DNA from: JANQQZ01 sp039179915
GTDB taxonomy: Bacteria > Planctomycetota > Phycisphaerae > Phycisphaerales > UBA1924
DNA: 16,009 nt
Reading direction: 5' to 3'
NCBI GenBank assembly: GCA_039179915.1
Contig: JBCDEF010000045.1
Span: 1-16,009, forward strand
The notes below the pieces were generated by a model. The model had not been told where the DNA came from and made no database searches. It saw only the letters and a program-made list of their open reading frames with translations. Of this stretch, positions 7,033 through 14,400 are shown piece by piece. Position 1 is the first letter of the stretch; every line of letters begins with the position of its first letter. The translations under genes and the position numbers were made by a program.

Positions 7033-7038
7033 TACGAT
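7033..7038 (+). promoter_or_regulatory. Candidate -10 box of a leaderless ubiX promoter
   Basis: TACGAT followed by exactly 6 nt and the ATG at 7045. No Shine-Dalgarno is present in the gap. It lies in the ~98-nt divergent region between ubiX and the lipoprotein gene. Confidence 0.4.
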
Positions 7039-7044
7039 GAGCCG

Positions 7045-7674
7045 ATGACCTTCCAGCCGCCCCACAACCGCACCAACCGATACGTCTTGGGCATCTCCGG
7101 CGCCTCGGGCGCCCGCTACAGCACCCGCCTGCTCGAGCTGCTGCTCGGGACGGGTGCCGAAGTCCACTGCGTCGTCAGCGAATATGGCCAGCGCCTGCTC
7201 TTCGACGAACTCGGCGTCAAAAAAGTCGAGCTCGACCAGCTCTGCCCCGAGCTGGCCAGCGATCAAGACCACCAGCGCCGCTTCATCGCGCATCCCAACA
7301 AAGACGTCGGCGCGGTCATCGCCAGCGGCAGCTTCCTGCACGACGGCATGGCCGTCCTCCCCTGCGCCAGCACGAGCCTCGGCGCGATCGCCACCAGCGC
7401 CGGCAGCAACCTGCTGACCCGGGCCGCGATGGTGACGCTCAAAGAGCGCCGCCCGCTGATCATCTGCCACCGCGAGATGCCGCTGAACCTGGTCGATATC
7501 GAAAACATGCGCACGCTCGCCCTGGCAGGCGCGACCATCTGCCCCACCAACCCGGGCTTCTATTTGCACCCAAAAACGGTCGACGAGATCATCGACTTCG
7601 TCGTCGGCAAGGTCCTCGACCTCTTGGGCGTGCCGCACAAGCTCAAGACCCGGTGGGAAGACGCCAACGGCTAG
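7045..7674 (+). CDS. ubiX: UbiX-type flavin prenyltransferase
   Basis: Joins dimethylallyl phosphate to FMN to make prenylated FMN, the cofactor of UbiD-type decarboxylases in quinone or aromatic-acid pathways; a soluble flavoprotein oligomer. The 209 residues are typical. Seen: the FMN-binding GISGASG at 16-22, SEYGQRLLFDE at 45-55, ASGSFLHDGMAVLPCASTSLGAIA at about 93-116 with the STSLGAIA loop, LKERRPLIICHREMPLN at 132-148 (the family's E-rich R-E-x-P-L site) and PTNPGFY at 167-173. The ATG at 7045 starts just before the first strand; the frame to 6970 has a Pro/Gly-rich lead that looks non-coding. No ubiD partner is visible nearby. It converges on the Fic gene with a 19-nt gap. Confidence 0.92.
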   Translation: MTFQPPHNRTNRYVLGISGASGARYSTRLLELLLGTGAEVHCVVSEYGQRLLFDELGVKKVELDQLCPELASDQDHQRRFIAHPNKDVGAVIASGSFLHDGMAVLPCASTSLGAIATSAGSNLLTRAAMVTLKERRPLIICHREMPLNLVDIENMRTLALAGATICPTNPGFYLHPKTVDEIIDFVVGKVLDLLGVPHKLKTRWEDANG

Positions 7675-7693
7675 CCGGGCGCATCGATTAGAC

Positions 7694-8869
7694 CTAATCC
7701 TCATCCGAGAGCCGGATAATCTCCGGCGCGTAGTACCTCGGGTTTTTCACGCGTTCGTCCAGCCGAGCAAGAATCCCCGCATCTTCGAACGAGGCGATGT
7801 AGTTCCGCGCCGTCTGTGTCGCACCGCCGATCCGCTCGTTCAGCATCGCCGGTGTAAACACCGGCTGCTCAAACAAAAAATCCACCGCCGCGACGACCCG
7901 CTGGCTCAGCGAGCTGTCGCTGAGCTTGCCCAGAATGCCTTCACGCATATCCAAGAGCCTGCCGGTCATGCGGAGCGCGTCTTCCGATGATTCCCGGATC
8001 ACAGTCAGGAAATAGCTGATCCAACCCAGCCAATCCCCCCGCAGCGAGACCGCATTGAGCGCGTCGTAGTACCGCTGCTTGGTCCGATCGATCGCCGCGC
8101 TCGGATAGACCAGCGGTGATTCCAGCAAGCCGAATCGGCAGATCGATTGCGTGATGAGCATGCGTCCGAGACGGCCGTTGCCGTCGGCAAATGGGTGTAT
8201 CGTCTCGAATTGGTAGTGACAGATCCCGGCGACGATAAGCTTCGGAAGATCGGCGGGCGGGTTGCGCATGTACCCGACAAGCTCGGTCATCAACCGCGGG
8301 ACTTCGGGCGCAGGCGGGGGCACAAACCGTGCACGCCGGAAGCCGCTCGACCGGTCACCGATGTACACGTCGCCAGGACGGTACCGGCCCGGGTGCTTCC
8401 TGCCGGCATCGGCAAGGCCGTGCAACAGACGCTGATGAAGACCGCGAAGATCCACCTCGGTCATCGGGCGAGGCAGCCCCGCTCCGATCTCAGCCGCGGC
8501 GAGATAGTTCTGGACCTCGAGCGGCTCTTCACGCTCCAACCGCTCGATCGCGGCCAGGGCAATGTCCTGAGACGAGGCAACAGTGTCTTCAATACGTGAC
8601 GAGAGCCGGGCTTCCCGCAAACGAAGCGGTCGAAACAGCACCCATGGGTTCACGTTGAACCCGGACGGTGTTTGCTCAGAGAGCCCCTGGAGACGAGATA
8701 CTGCCGAAGACGCCGCCTCCAAATCCACACAACACTCGGCCAGCACTGGCTTCAGTGCACGACCATCCGGAGGCGAGTGCGGTACGAACGCGATGCCGGG
8801 TTCGCCCTCGAATTCCATCTCAACCAGCGAACCAGGAGCGGCCTGCATGTTGAAGTCAGAACGCTTCAT
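7694..8869 (-). CDS. Fic domain protein (likely AMPylator, class II with N-terminal inhibitory motif)
   Basis: 391 residues. The Fic core motif HPFADGNGRLGR at 225-236 is intact, including the catalytic His and the phosphate-binding GNGR, so AMP (or other NMP) transfer to a protein hydroxyl is plausible; the target is unknown. The Fic N-terminal domain (about 70-140) contains SSRIED at 90-95, matching the (S/T)xxxE(G/N) inhibitory motif except for Asp at the last place. HPGRYRPGDVYIG at 159-171 is the usual segment before the core. Residues ~320-388 look like a winged-helix C-terminal domain. No membrane segment or signal peptide. ATG 8869 is preferred (AGGGCTG upstream is a weak site); the open frame reaches 8989 through AT-rich spacer. 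Base composition is noticeably lower in GC than its neighbours, suggesting transfer. No partner antitoxin gene adjoins it. Confidence 0.9.
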   Translation of the reverse strand: MKRSDFNMQAAPGSLVEMEFEGEPGIAFVPHSPPDGRALKPVLAECCVDLEAASSAVSRLQGLSEQTPSGFNVNPWVLFRPLRLREARLSSRIEDTVASSQDIALAAIERLEREEPLEVQNYLAAAEIGAGLPRPMTEVDLRGLHQRLLHGLADAGRKHPGRYRPGDVYIGDRSSGFRRARFVPPPAPEVPRLMTELVGYMRNPPADLPKLIVAGICHYQFETIHPFADGNGRLGRMLITQSICRFGLLESPLVYPSAAIDRTKQRYYDALNAVSLRGDWLGWISYFLTVIRESSEDALRMTGRLLDMREGILGKLSDSSLSQRVVAAVDFLFEQPVFTPAMLNERIGGATQTARNYIASFEDAGILARLDERVKNPRYYAPEIIRLSDED

Positions 8870-8904
8870 CAGCCCTATCTTGTACCCAGGACCCCAGGAA
8901 AGCC

Positions 8905-8925
8905 AAAAAAACATTGTTTTTTTTT
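8905..8925. other. A/T homopolymer hairpin in the Fic / zinc-ribbon divergent spacer
   Basis: Seven A, then CATTG, then nine T: AAAAAAAC and GTTTTTTT can pair around a 3-nt loop. It stands out sharply from the GC-rich surroundings and lies 36 nt upstream of the Fic start. It could be a bent or UP-like promoter element, or the relic of an insertion boundary. A 12-bp palindrome CAAAGCGCTTTG follows at 8945-8956. Confidence 0.45.
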
Positions 8926-8969
8926 GATTTTCAGGCTCCAATCTCAAAGCGCTTTGGTTTTCGGGGCAC

Positions 8970-9737
8970 ATGATGATCCTCTGCCCCACCTGCCGCTACG
9001 ACCGAGCCGGCCTGCCAGACTCCACCCCCTGCCCCGAGTGCGGCACCGTGCCCGATCGGGCCCTGGCCGAGAGCCTGCTCGTCAACGCGCCCGCCCGGTT
9101 CGTCGGCCGGATCCGGCTCGGTGCCCGAATCGCCGCGGCCTGCATCCCCGCTCGGGCGCTGAGCCTGCTGGCCGTCGGCGGGATCGCGGTGATCTGGCCC
9201 GACGCGGCCGTCCCGGCGCTGGTGATCGCCGCCGCCACCGTCAGCCTGCCGGCCGGCATCGCCTGGTGGCTGCTGACCACGCCCGACCCGGCCTTCCGCC
9301 GCGCCCTGCCCATGGGCCGCTCCCGCATCACCGCCCGGACCCTCGCCGCGATCCAGATCATGATCGCTCTGGTCATGCCCTGGGGCCTGCTGATGCCCAG
9401 CCGCGACCTGACTGCCGGCATCCAACTGGCCGCGCTCGCCGCGATCTGGCCCGCCCTCGCGATCGTCGGCGTCGCCTACACCACCGAGCTCGCGCGGAAA
9501 GCCCAGAACCCAAAACTCGAAGCCACCGCCCGCGGCCTGCTGAAATACACCGCCATCGCGAGCCTGACCCTGGCCGCCGGCCTCGTCGCCGCGCTGCTGA
9601 CCGCGCTGATCCCGATCCTGTTCGTGATCACCGTGCCGTTAGCTGTGCCGTATCTCATCTTCCTGGGCCTGCTGCTGCTGTTCGCCCTGATCGCCGGCGC
9701 GGTGCTGCAGTTCCGCCTGGCCGATGCGGTACGCTGA
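8970..9737 (+). CDS. Zinc-ribbon N-terminal multi-spanning membrane protein, paralog 1
   Basis: 255 residues. A treble-clef-like zinc ribbon at the N-terminus, C5-x2-C8 (CPTC) and C21-x2-C24 (CPECG), precedes about six hydrophobic segments (roughly 55-77, 80-102, 122-142, 150-171, 192-221, 224-247). CPTCRYDRAGLP is a variant of the CPxCGYDLRG signature common in planctomycete proteins of unknown role. The ribbon would sit in the cytoplasm if the N-terminus is inside. It starts at the first of two adjacent ATG codons; no clear ribosome site. It is the first of three same-strand genes, followed by paralog 2 after 4 nt from the likely GTG. Function unknown; a membrane sensor or assembly factor is conjecture. 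Confidence 0.78.
   Translation: MMILCPTCRYDRAGLPDSTPCPECGTVPDRALAESLLVNAPARFVGRIRLGARIAAACIPARALSLLAVGGIAVIWPDAAVPALVIAAATVSLPAGIAWWLLTTPDPAFRRALPMGRSRITARTLAAIQIMIALVMPWGLLMPSRDLTAGIQLAALAAIWPALAIVGVAYTTELARKAQNPKLEATARGLLKYTAIASLTLAAGLVAALLTALIPILFVITVPLAVPYLIFLGLLLLFALIAGAVLQFRLADAVR
9730..9735 (+). promoter_or_regulatory. TACGCT hexamer 6 nt before the paralog 2 start
   Basis: Sits in the shared context CGGTACGCTG...CGTGA also found before paralog 3. It overlaps the 3' end of paralog 1, so it is either an internal leaderless promoter or duplicated coding sequence. Confidence 0.3.
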
Positions 9738-9741
9738 CGGC

Positions 9742-10620
9742 GTGACCGACGACCCAGAAACCACCCCGTCGTCGCTCGTCCCCGGCCCCTGCATCGCCTG
9801 CGGCTACGACCTGCGAGCGACACGCACCGACACCGTCTGCCCCGAGTGCGGCACCGATGTCCGACGTTCGCTCCCGACCATCGATGTCCGAACCGAAGAC
9901 GTCCGCCATCTCGAAACCCTCCGGATCGGCGCTCGCACGATGCAGACCGCGATCATCACCCTCGTCAGCGCAGCCGGCCTCGGGCTGCTCGGGTGGCTCA
10001 TCGACGGGCCGGCCACGATCACTCTCGGGTGCTTTGTCGCTCTGATCGGCGTGCTCATGATGGCCTTCGCCGCGCTCTTGCTCGCCGATCCGGACGACGA
10101 CGCCCAGCCCCACGCTCCCCTACGGCTCATAGTTTCATTCGGCGCGCTCGCCCTGCTGCTCTCCCCGCTGCTCTGGGGCGCCGCCATAGTCGCTGCAGTC
10201 ATCCTCAAATGGATGGCATCGGCCGCGGGCGCCGCGCTGTTTCTCGCGGTGCCGATCCTCGCGGCCACACTGCTCTGCACCGTGCTCGTCGCGGGCCACC
10301 GGCTCATCCGGGCTATCGGAACCGACATCAAGAGCACCGACATCATCGGGGCCGCCGATCTTTCCGCCCGGGCGACGCGACGCGTGATCGTGATCGGATG
10401 GGCAGCCGCCGTCGCCGGAGTCGTTGCGATCGCCCCGCCGCACACGGTGATTCTTCAACAAGTCGCCGCGCTCACCGGCATCGTTGCGGGCCTGCTCGCG
10501 CTGCACGCCGCGTGGCGGCTGTTCGTGCTGATGCAGACCCTCCGCAGCGGGATCAAAGTCCTGATCGATGCCGCGCCAACCGGCACACACACCGAACCAG
10601 CCGGTACGCTGCCACCGTGA
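9742..10620 (+). CDS. Zinc-ribbon N-terminal multi-spanning membrane protein, paralog 2
   Basis: 292 residues from GTG 9742; an ATG at 9724 would overlap paralog 1 by 14 nt. GTG is preferred because it follows the previous stop by 4 nt and matches the GTG start and sequence context of paralog 3. The zinc ribbon has C17, C20, C33 and C36 in PGPCIACGYDLR...CPECGTD. About six hydrophobic segments follow (roughly 67-88, 91-115, 128-157, 160-186, 214-232, 238-265), with a charged loop at 186-213 and a hydrophilic tail. Its start region is identical over 33 bp with that of paralog 3. Function unknown. The last codons overlap the next gene as GTGA. Confidence 0.8.
   Translation: MTDDPETTPSSLVPGPCIACGYDLRATRTDTVCPECGTDVRRSLPTIDVRTEDVRHLETLRIGARTMQTAIITLVSAAGLGLLGWLIDGPATITLGCFVALIGVLMMAFAALLLADPDDDAQPHAPLRLIVSFGALALLLSPLLWGAAIVAAVILKWMASAAGAALFLAVPILAATLLCTVLVAGHRLIRAIGTDIKSTDIIGAADLSARATRRVIVIGWAAAVAGVVAIAPPHTVILQQVAALTGIVAGLLALHAAWRLFVLMQTLRSGIKVLIDAAPTGTHTEPAGTLPP
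9780..9812 (+). repeat. 33-bp direct repeat, copy 1 (zinc-ribbon coding)
   Basis: Identical base for base to 10661-10693, encoding PGPCIACGYDL. Identity includes third codon positions, unlike the flanking sequence. Confidence 0.85.
10605..10610 (+). promoter_or_regulatory. TACGCT hexamer 6 nt before the paralog 3 start
   Basis: Same hexamer and same spacing to GTG (10617) as before paralog 2. It lies in the last codons of paralog 2. Confidence 0.3.
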
Positions 10621-11429
10621 GCGATATGCCCGACCAACCGACTCCCGCCGCCGACCTCACCCCCGGCCCCTGCATCGCCTGCGGCTACGACCTCCGCGGC
10701 ACTCCCGTCACCAGCAATTGCCCCGAGTGCGGCGCGGCGGCTGCCGATTCCGTGCCCGAGTTCCCGCTCAGCAACGAAGGACCGGACGCTGCCGGTTCGG
10801 CCCGCACGGGGGCCGGCGTGCTGATGATCACGGCCGGTCTTTGGGCCGTTACGATCATCGGCTTTCCGCTCATCGGTCCGCTGGCAATCGTTCTCGGAAT
10901 CGCCGCGATCGCCGGGACGATCGCCGGCTGCTGGAAGCTGACCGCCGCCTTCGGCCGCGCGCCGCGAACACGGTCGATGATCGCCGCCCGCGTCGGCCCA
11001 GTCGGACTCGCCGCCACGCTCGTCTGCGCGCCCGGCCTCGAGATAGCCCCCGGCTGGATCGTGATCGCCTTGCTCACCTGCCTCGTCGGATTCAGCGCGA
11101 CCACGGTGATCGCACTCGGCATGGTGTGCACGCACCTGGCCGCTCGAATCCCGAGCCACCGCGCGATCCGATCCACCCGACGATACCGTCGATGGGCCGC
11201 GATCTTGTCGATCGCGAGTGCCGTCGCTCCGTTCGCCGTCTGGGGCCTCTTTAAGACCTTCGAAGCCGGCAGCGGCCCACCGACCGGTTACGACGAACTC
11301 GGCTGGTTCCTGGGCGCGGTTGCAATCGTCGGCTTGCCTCTGGTCATCATCACCATCGTGACCGTGGTCATGTTCTTCATCGCGATGACCGGCCTCCGCC
11401 GCGCGCTCAAGCCGCTGATAGAAAGCTAG
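10617..11429 (+). CDS. Zinc-ribbon N-terminal multi-spanning membrane protein, paralog 3
   Basis: 270 residues from GTG 10617 (GTGA overlap with the stop of paralog 2); ATG 10626 is an alternative three codons in. The ribbon cysteines are C19, C22, C35 and C38 (PCIACGYDLRG...CPECGA). Hydrophobic segments at about 67-84, 86-108, 121-141, 146-170, 192-213 and 230-258 suggest six membrane spans, with a basic cytoplasmic-type loop at 176-192. The open frame extends far upstream (to 9846), but that part is the antisense-like shadow of paralog 2 and has no membrane character. It ends 9 nt from the stop of the convergent dnaE gene. Function unknown. Confidence 0.82.
   Translation: MSDMPDQPTPAADLTPGPCIACGYDLRGTPVTSNCPECGAAAADSVPEFPLSNEGPDAAGSARTGAGVLMITAGLWAVTIIGFPLIGPLAIVLGIAAIAGTIAGCWKLTAAFGRAPRTRSMIAARVGPVGLAATLVCAPGLEIAPGWIVIALLTCLVGFSATTVIALGMVCTHLAARIPSHRAIRSTRRYRRWAAILSIASAVAPFAVWGLFKTFEAGSGPPTGYDELGWFLGAVAIVGLPLVIITIVTVVMFFIAMTGLRRALKPLIES
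10661..10693 (+). repeat. 33-bp direct repeat, copy 2 (zinc-ribbon coding)
   Basis: Identical to 9780-9812. Suggests recent duplication, gene conversion or unusually strong sequence constraint on this segment. Confidence 0.85.
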
Positions 11430-11438
11430 CCCCGCCGC

Positions 11439-14400
11439 CTACCCCCGGCGCTGGTACCGCTTCTTTTCCTCGACCTCGATCGCCTTGCCGCCCACCAGCG
11501 ACACCGCGCCGGCGCCCAGCACCTCGACCACGCCGCTGATCAGCGCCGGCTCCAGATCCACCCGCACCTGCGGCTCGGGCTGGATCGTCACGCACGCCGA
11601 CTCGGTCTCGACATCGATCAAGACCGGCACGCTCGTGCCGTTGGTCTTGGCCCGTTCGCCGAGCATCGTCTTGATCTCAGCCATCGCCCGGTCGCTGCTG
11701 CCGTTGAGCTTGGTCGAATCGACCCGCAGGTGCAGCCGGCCCTTCTCCAGCGGCACGCCGTCGATCGGCACCATGCGGTCGACGATGATCTGCGGCCCGC
11801 CCCGGCTGTGATCCATCCGCCCCAGAACGAACTTGGGCCCGTCGTCCTCGAACAGGTGCTGGAACTTCGCGTAGCAGTCGGCGAACATCACCGCGTCCGC
11901 GGTCCCGGTGAGATCCTCGATCGTCACGATGCCCATCTTCTGCCCTGCGCTGCGGCCGTTGCGGACCACGATCGTCCGCACGCTCTGCACCAGCGCGGCC
12001 ACGACCACCCGCCGGTCCTGCGGCTCGTCGGCCAGCTCGCCAACGCGTACCTTGGCGAACACGCCGCACCAGTCTTTCCACTGCTCCAATGGGTGGCTCG
12101 AGACATAAAACCCGAGCGTGTCTTTCTCTTGCTTGAGCGTCTCCGACTCGCTCCAGGGCTCGACCCGCACCAGCGGCGCCTCGGCGGCGTCGGGCTTCGC
12201 CTCGTCCGGCTCGGGGGCTCCGAACAGCGCCCCCTGCCCCGCCGCCTTGTCGGCCGCCAGCTTCTGCCCAGCGCTCACCGCCGGCTCGATCGTCGCCACC
12301 AGACTCGCCCGGTCGTCGCGCCCGTGCACCTCATCGAACGCGCCGCTCTTGATCAGGCTCTCGATCGTCGCCTTGTTCACCGCGCTCGACGGCACCCGCT
12401 CGCAGAACTCGTGCAAGCTGTTGAACGCCCCGTCGCGATCGCGCTCGGTGATGATCGCCTCGATCGCCTTCGAACCCGTACCCTTGATCGCTTTGAGCCC
12501 GAACCGGATGTGCCCGCCGCTGGCCTTGCGTTTCTCGCCGTCCTCGTACACCACCGCGAAATCCGACGCAGACAGGTTCACGTGCGGCGGCTTGACCTCC
12601 ACGCCAACCTTGATTGTCTCCCCCGTCGCCGCGTCGATCACCGGCGTCCGCCGGCAGTCCTCCAGATACGGGATCCAGTCGCTGACCTTCTGCGCCTGGC
12701 TTTCAAACGTCAGGAACGCCGCCATGTAGTGCGCCGGGAAGTACGTCTTGAGGTAGGCCGTCTGGTACGCCACGATCGCGTAGCCCGTCGAGTGGCTCTT
12801 GTTGAAGCCGTAGCCGGCGAACTTGAGGATCAGCTCGAACAACTCCTCGGCCTTGGTCGCGTCGAGGCCCTTCTCGCCCGCGCCCTCGACGAACTTCGGC
12901 CGGTTCTCGCCGATGACCTTCTCTTTCTTCTTGCTGATGGCCTTGATCAGCGCGTACGCCTGCCGCAGCGGGATGCCGCCCAGCTCGTGCACGATCTGCA
13001 TGACCTGCTCTTGGTAGACCATCACGCCGTACGTCTCGGCCGTGAACTTGTCCACGATCGGGTGCACCGTGGGCACCTGGGCCTGGCCGTGCTTGCGCTT
13101 GTTGTAATCGGGGATCAGGTCCATCGGCCCGGGCCGGAACAGCGCATTGGCCGCGATGAGGTCTTCGAGCCGGTCGGGCTTCATCTCGATCAGCAGCCGG
13201 CGCATACCGCCGGATTCAAACTGGAACACGCCCGCGGTTTCTCCACGCTGGAACAGCCCGAACACGCGCGGGTCGTCGTAGGTCAGCCGGTCGAGATCGA
13301 GCGGGTGCGCGCCTTTCTTCGCGTCGCGCCCGACCGCGCTCCACACCGCGTCATCATCGAGCGAGTCCGTGATCAGCTTCCGCGCCCGCTCGATGATCGA
13401 GAGCGTGCGCAGCCCAAGAAAATCCATCTTGAGCAGGCCCATCTTTTCGCACGTCGGCCCGTCCCACTGCGTGACCAGCTCGTGGTCTTCCGAATTGGCC
13501 TGTCTGTAAAGAGGAACAACCTCGTGCAGCGGCCGCGTCGCCACGATCACGCCCGCCGCGTGCACACTGCTGTGCCGGGCCTGGCCCTCCATCACCCGCG
13601 CGTTGTCGATCACGCGCCTGGCGACCTCGTCCGTGTCATAGACCTTCTTGAGATCCGGCTCTTGCTTGAGCGCTTTCTCTAAGGTAATCCCCAGCTCTTC
13701 CGGGATCAGCTTCGCCAGCCTGTCCGTGTCGCTCAGCGGGTACTCGAGGACTCGGCCCACATCGCGCACCGCCGCACGGGCCTTGAGCGTCCCGAACGTG
13801 ATGATCTGCGCCACGTGACCGTACTTGTCGCGCACGTAGTCGATCACCTCGCCCCGGCCGTCCTGGCAGAGGTCGATATCGATATCCGGGTATTCCGTTC
13901 TGTCCGGGTCGGTGAACCGCTCGAACAGCAGCCCGTAGTGCACCGGGCAGGCGTTGCTCAGGCCCAGCACGTAGCCGACCATCGTGCCCACGCCCGAGCC
14001 GCGCGCGAGCGACGGGATCCCCCGCTGCCGGCCCCAGTTGACAAAGTCCCACACGATCAGGAAGTACGCCGAGATCAGCTTGTCGGCCAGGATCTTCAGC
14101 TCCCGGTTCAGCCGCGCCCACTTCGCCCAGCCGTCGGCATCGCACGAGGCGGGCGCTTCATCAACCCCCTCGATCCCCTCGTGCCGATGCTCAAGAATCT
14201 CTGGCCCGTAGCGCCAGACCATGCCCGCCTCGGCCAGCAGCCGAAGCGCCTCATCGCACTCGTCTTTCAGCTGCGCCTGGTCTAAACCCGGATCGGTCGC
14301 CGGCTCAAGCTCGAACCGCTCGCAGAAGTCCTTGAACCACGCGGTCAGATCGCCCCCGAACTGCTTCGCTGAGTGCTTGGGCAGCTTGCTCCTGGCCGGC

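Noticed and set aside
6973..7704. Minus-strand open frame opposite ubiX
   Set aside because: Complements a clear UbiX sequence; its own product is Glu/Ala/Gly-rich without motifs.
7694..9737. Fic plus divergent zinc-ribbon gene as a toxin-antitoxin or defence pair
   Set aside because: The genes are divergent, the Fic protein carries its own inhibitory motif, and no small antitoxin gene adjoins it.
9846..10616. Upstream extension of the paralog 3 reading frame
   Set aside because: The segment is Arg/His-rich and out of frame with the real paralog 2; the zinc ribbon and membrane features begin only after GTG 10617.
11730..13682. Long plus-strand open frame (650 codons) opposite dnaE
   Set aside because: Leucine/arginine/histidine-rich antisense shadow of the polymerase gene; no domain, start signal or ribosome site.
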